The position numbers were made by a program, and so were the translations under genes. The notes under the pieces are model-generated. The model searched no databases and was not told the DNA's origin. It saw only the letters and a program-made list of their open reading frames with translations. Below are positions 5,352-8,053 of a stretch of 8,053 nucleotides of DNA, piece by piece (position 1 is the first letter of the stretch; every line of letters begins with the position of its first letter). Source of the DNA: Christensenella sp. UBA1431 (GTDB taxonomy: Bacteria > Bacillota > Clostridia > Christensenellales > UBA1431); NCBI GenBank assembly GCA_002329665.1, contig DCTV01000026.1, positions 3,487 to 11,539 of the forward strand. The letters are read 5' to 3'.

Positions 5352-6502
5352 TCATTTTCCCAGAAATTCCAACGCCACGAGGGTGTGAAAATCCAGCCCT
5401 TTTCCCGTGGGTTTTAGTCTTCCCTTTTCCATGCGTATCATTTCGGATCGCGCGAGCCTTTCGACCGGCCCGGCGAAGACCTCCCCGGCCTTCGCTCCGT
5501 AGCGCGCGCAGAAAGCGTCCGTGTCGACGCCGTCCACCAGCCTGAGGCCCAGCATCATCGTCTCGAACATCGACTCCTCCCGCCCGATGCGGATGCTCCT
5601 CATAATAGGGGATTCCCCCCGCGCCGCCCGGGCGATGTATTCGTCGAGGCCGGGGACGTTTTCCGTCCGAATAGCGCCGTCCCCCGTATCTATGCACGAA
5701 TGCGCGGCGGCGCCCAGCCCGACGTACGGCTCGTTTCGCCAGTAGGACAGGTTATGCCGGCATTCCCTTCCCGGCGCCGCGTAGTTGGACACTTCGTAGC
5801 GCAAAAGGCCGTGCGCCTCCAAAAAATCGTCGCCCGCCAAATACATCGCGTACTGCTCATCCTCGTTTGGCAATGAGACGGCCCCTTCCCTGACGGCCGC
5901 GTCGAGCGGCGTGCCTTCCGCGAGGGTGAGCGCGTACGCCGAGACGTGCTTAGCACCTGCGTCCACGGCCGCCGCGAGCGCGCGCGCGTGGTCCCCGGTC
6001 GTCTGGCCGGGCAGGCCGTACATCACGTCCGCGCCGATGTTTTCGATGCCCGCCTCCCGCGCAAAGGAAGCGGCCCTTTCAAAATCCTCCGCATTGTGCA
6101 GGCGCCCGATCGCCTCCAGTATCCGTGAGCTCGCGGACTGCAGCCCGAGGCTCAGCCGGTTCACGCCCGCGCGCGCGTACTCGGTCAGCTTCCGCGCGCT
6201 CGCCGTTTCGGGGTTCGCCTCCACGGTGATCTCGGCGTCCGGCCCGATGGCGAACAGCTCCCTTGCCCTTCCGAGCACGCGCGCTATAAGCCCGGGCGGC
6301 AGGCTCGACGGCGTCCCCCCGCCGACGTACACCGTCGGCACGGCAAGCGCCGGAAAACGCCAAAATACGGATTCCATCTCGCTAAGAAGGGCCGCGACGT
6401 ACGCCTCCATCGCGTCCTCGCGCCCGGCGTAGGATACGAAGTCGCAGTAGGCGCATCTGCGCACGCAGAACGGGATGTGGATATAGAGCCCCGCGCGTTC
6501 CA

Positions 6503-6503
<1 letters not shown>
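5352..6503 (-). CDS. hemW: Heme chaperone HemW (radical SAM family, HemN-like)
   Basis: 383-residue radical-SAM family protein that binds a 4Fe-4S cluster and heme; members once annotated as oxygen-independent coproporphyrinogen III oxidase are now viewed as heme chaperones. The cluster motif is CVRRCAYC (13-20), followed by DF; HemN enzymes have a further Cys here, which is absent. Other family motifs are GGGTP (61-65), EANP (95-98), RLSLGLQS (116-123), DVMYGLPGQT (159-168), YEVSNYA with RECRHNLSYW, and the C-terminal EESMFETMMLGLRL. The ATG at 6503 shares its A with the lepA TGA (TGATG on the minus strand), so translation is probably coupled. The frame stays open upstream inside lepA to 7028, but that part resembles nothing and the motifs begin only after 6503. 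No terminator is seen after the stop. Confidence 0.96.

Positions 6504-8053
<1,550 letters not shown>

Overview
The window is one continuous block of housekeeping genes, all on the minus strand. Read in the direction of transcription (from high to low coordinates) the order is lepA (5' end cut off by the window), hemW, hrcA, grpE, dnaK, dnaJ (3' end cut off). This is the class I heat-shock (HrcA/CIRCE) operon preceded by lepA-hemW, an order known from Bacillus subtilis and many other Firmicutes. DnaK lacks the N-terminal insert of about two dozen residues found in Gram-negative DnaK, which also points to a monoderm Firmicute. The DNA is strongly GC-rich, so a high-GC member of the Clostridia or a relative is plausible. 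Genus or species cannot be told from this sequence.

Layout: lepA (6503-8053) and hemW (5352-6503) overlap by one base and look translationally coupled. A 97-bp gap (5255-5351) holds a sigma-A type promoter, whose -35 box lies almost on the hemW stop codon, followed by a perfect CIRCE operator. hrcA (4217-5254, GTG start) and grpE (3632-4207) are nine bases apart. dnaK (1316-3172) and dnaJ (1-1067, TTG start) follow, each behind an unusually long spacer of 459 bp and 248 bp.

Function: HrcA, whose gene is first in the unit, represses the unit through CIRCE. DnaJ (J-domain and zinc-finger co-chaperone) and GrpE (nucleotide exchange factor) drive the DnaK ATPase cycle. LepA (EF4, a ribosomal GTPase) and HemW (a radical-SAM family heme chaperone) belong to the upstream transcript. 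No terminator is visible between hemW and hrcA, so some read-through is likely.

The genes themselves are ordinary and intact. The unusual part is the two spacers. The grpE-dnaK spacer carries four copies of a 23-bp tandem repeat, a 12-bp perfect hairpin, and a degenerate array of six units of 24-29 bp. The dnaK-dnaJ spacer is a chain of hairpins. The two spacers share a similar entry motif, a similar central hairpin core and a near-identical 23-nt exit motif. They look like two members of one interspersed intergenic repeat family placed inside an essential operon. No mobile-element gene, tRNA, rRNA or CRISPR array is seen.
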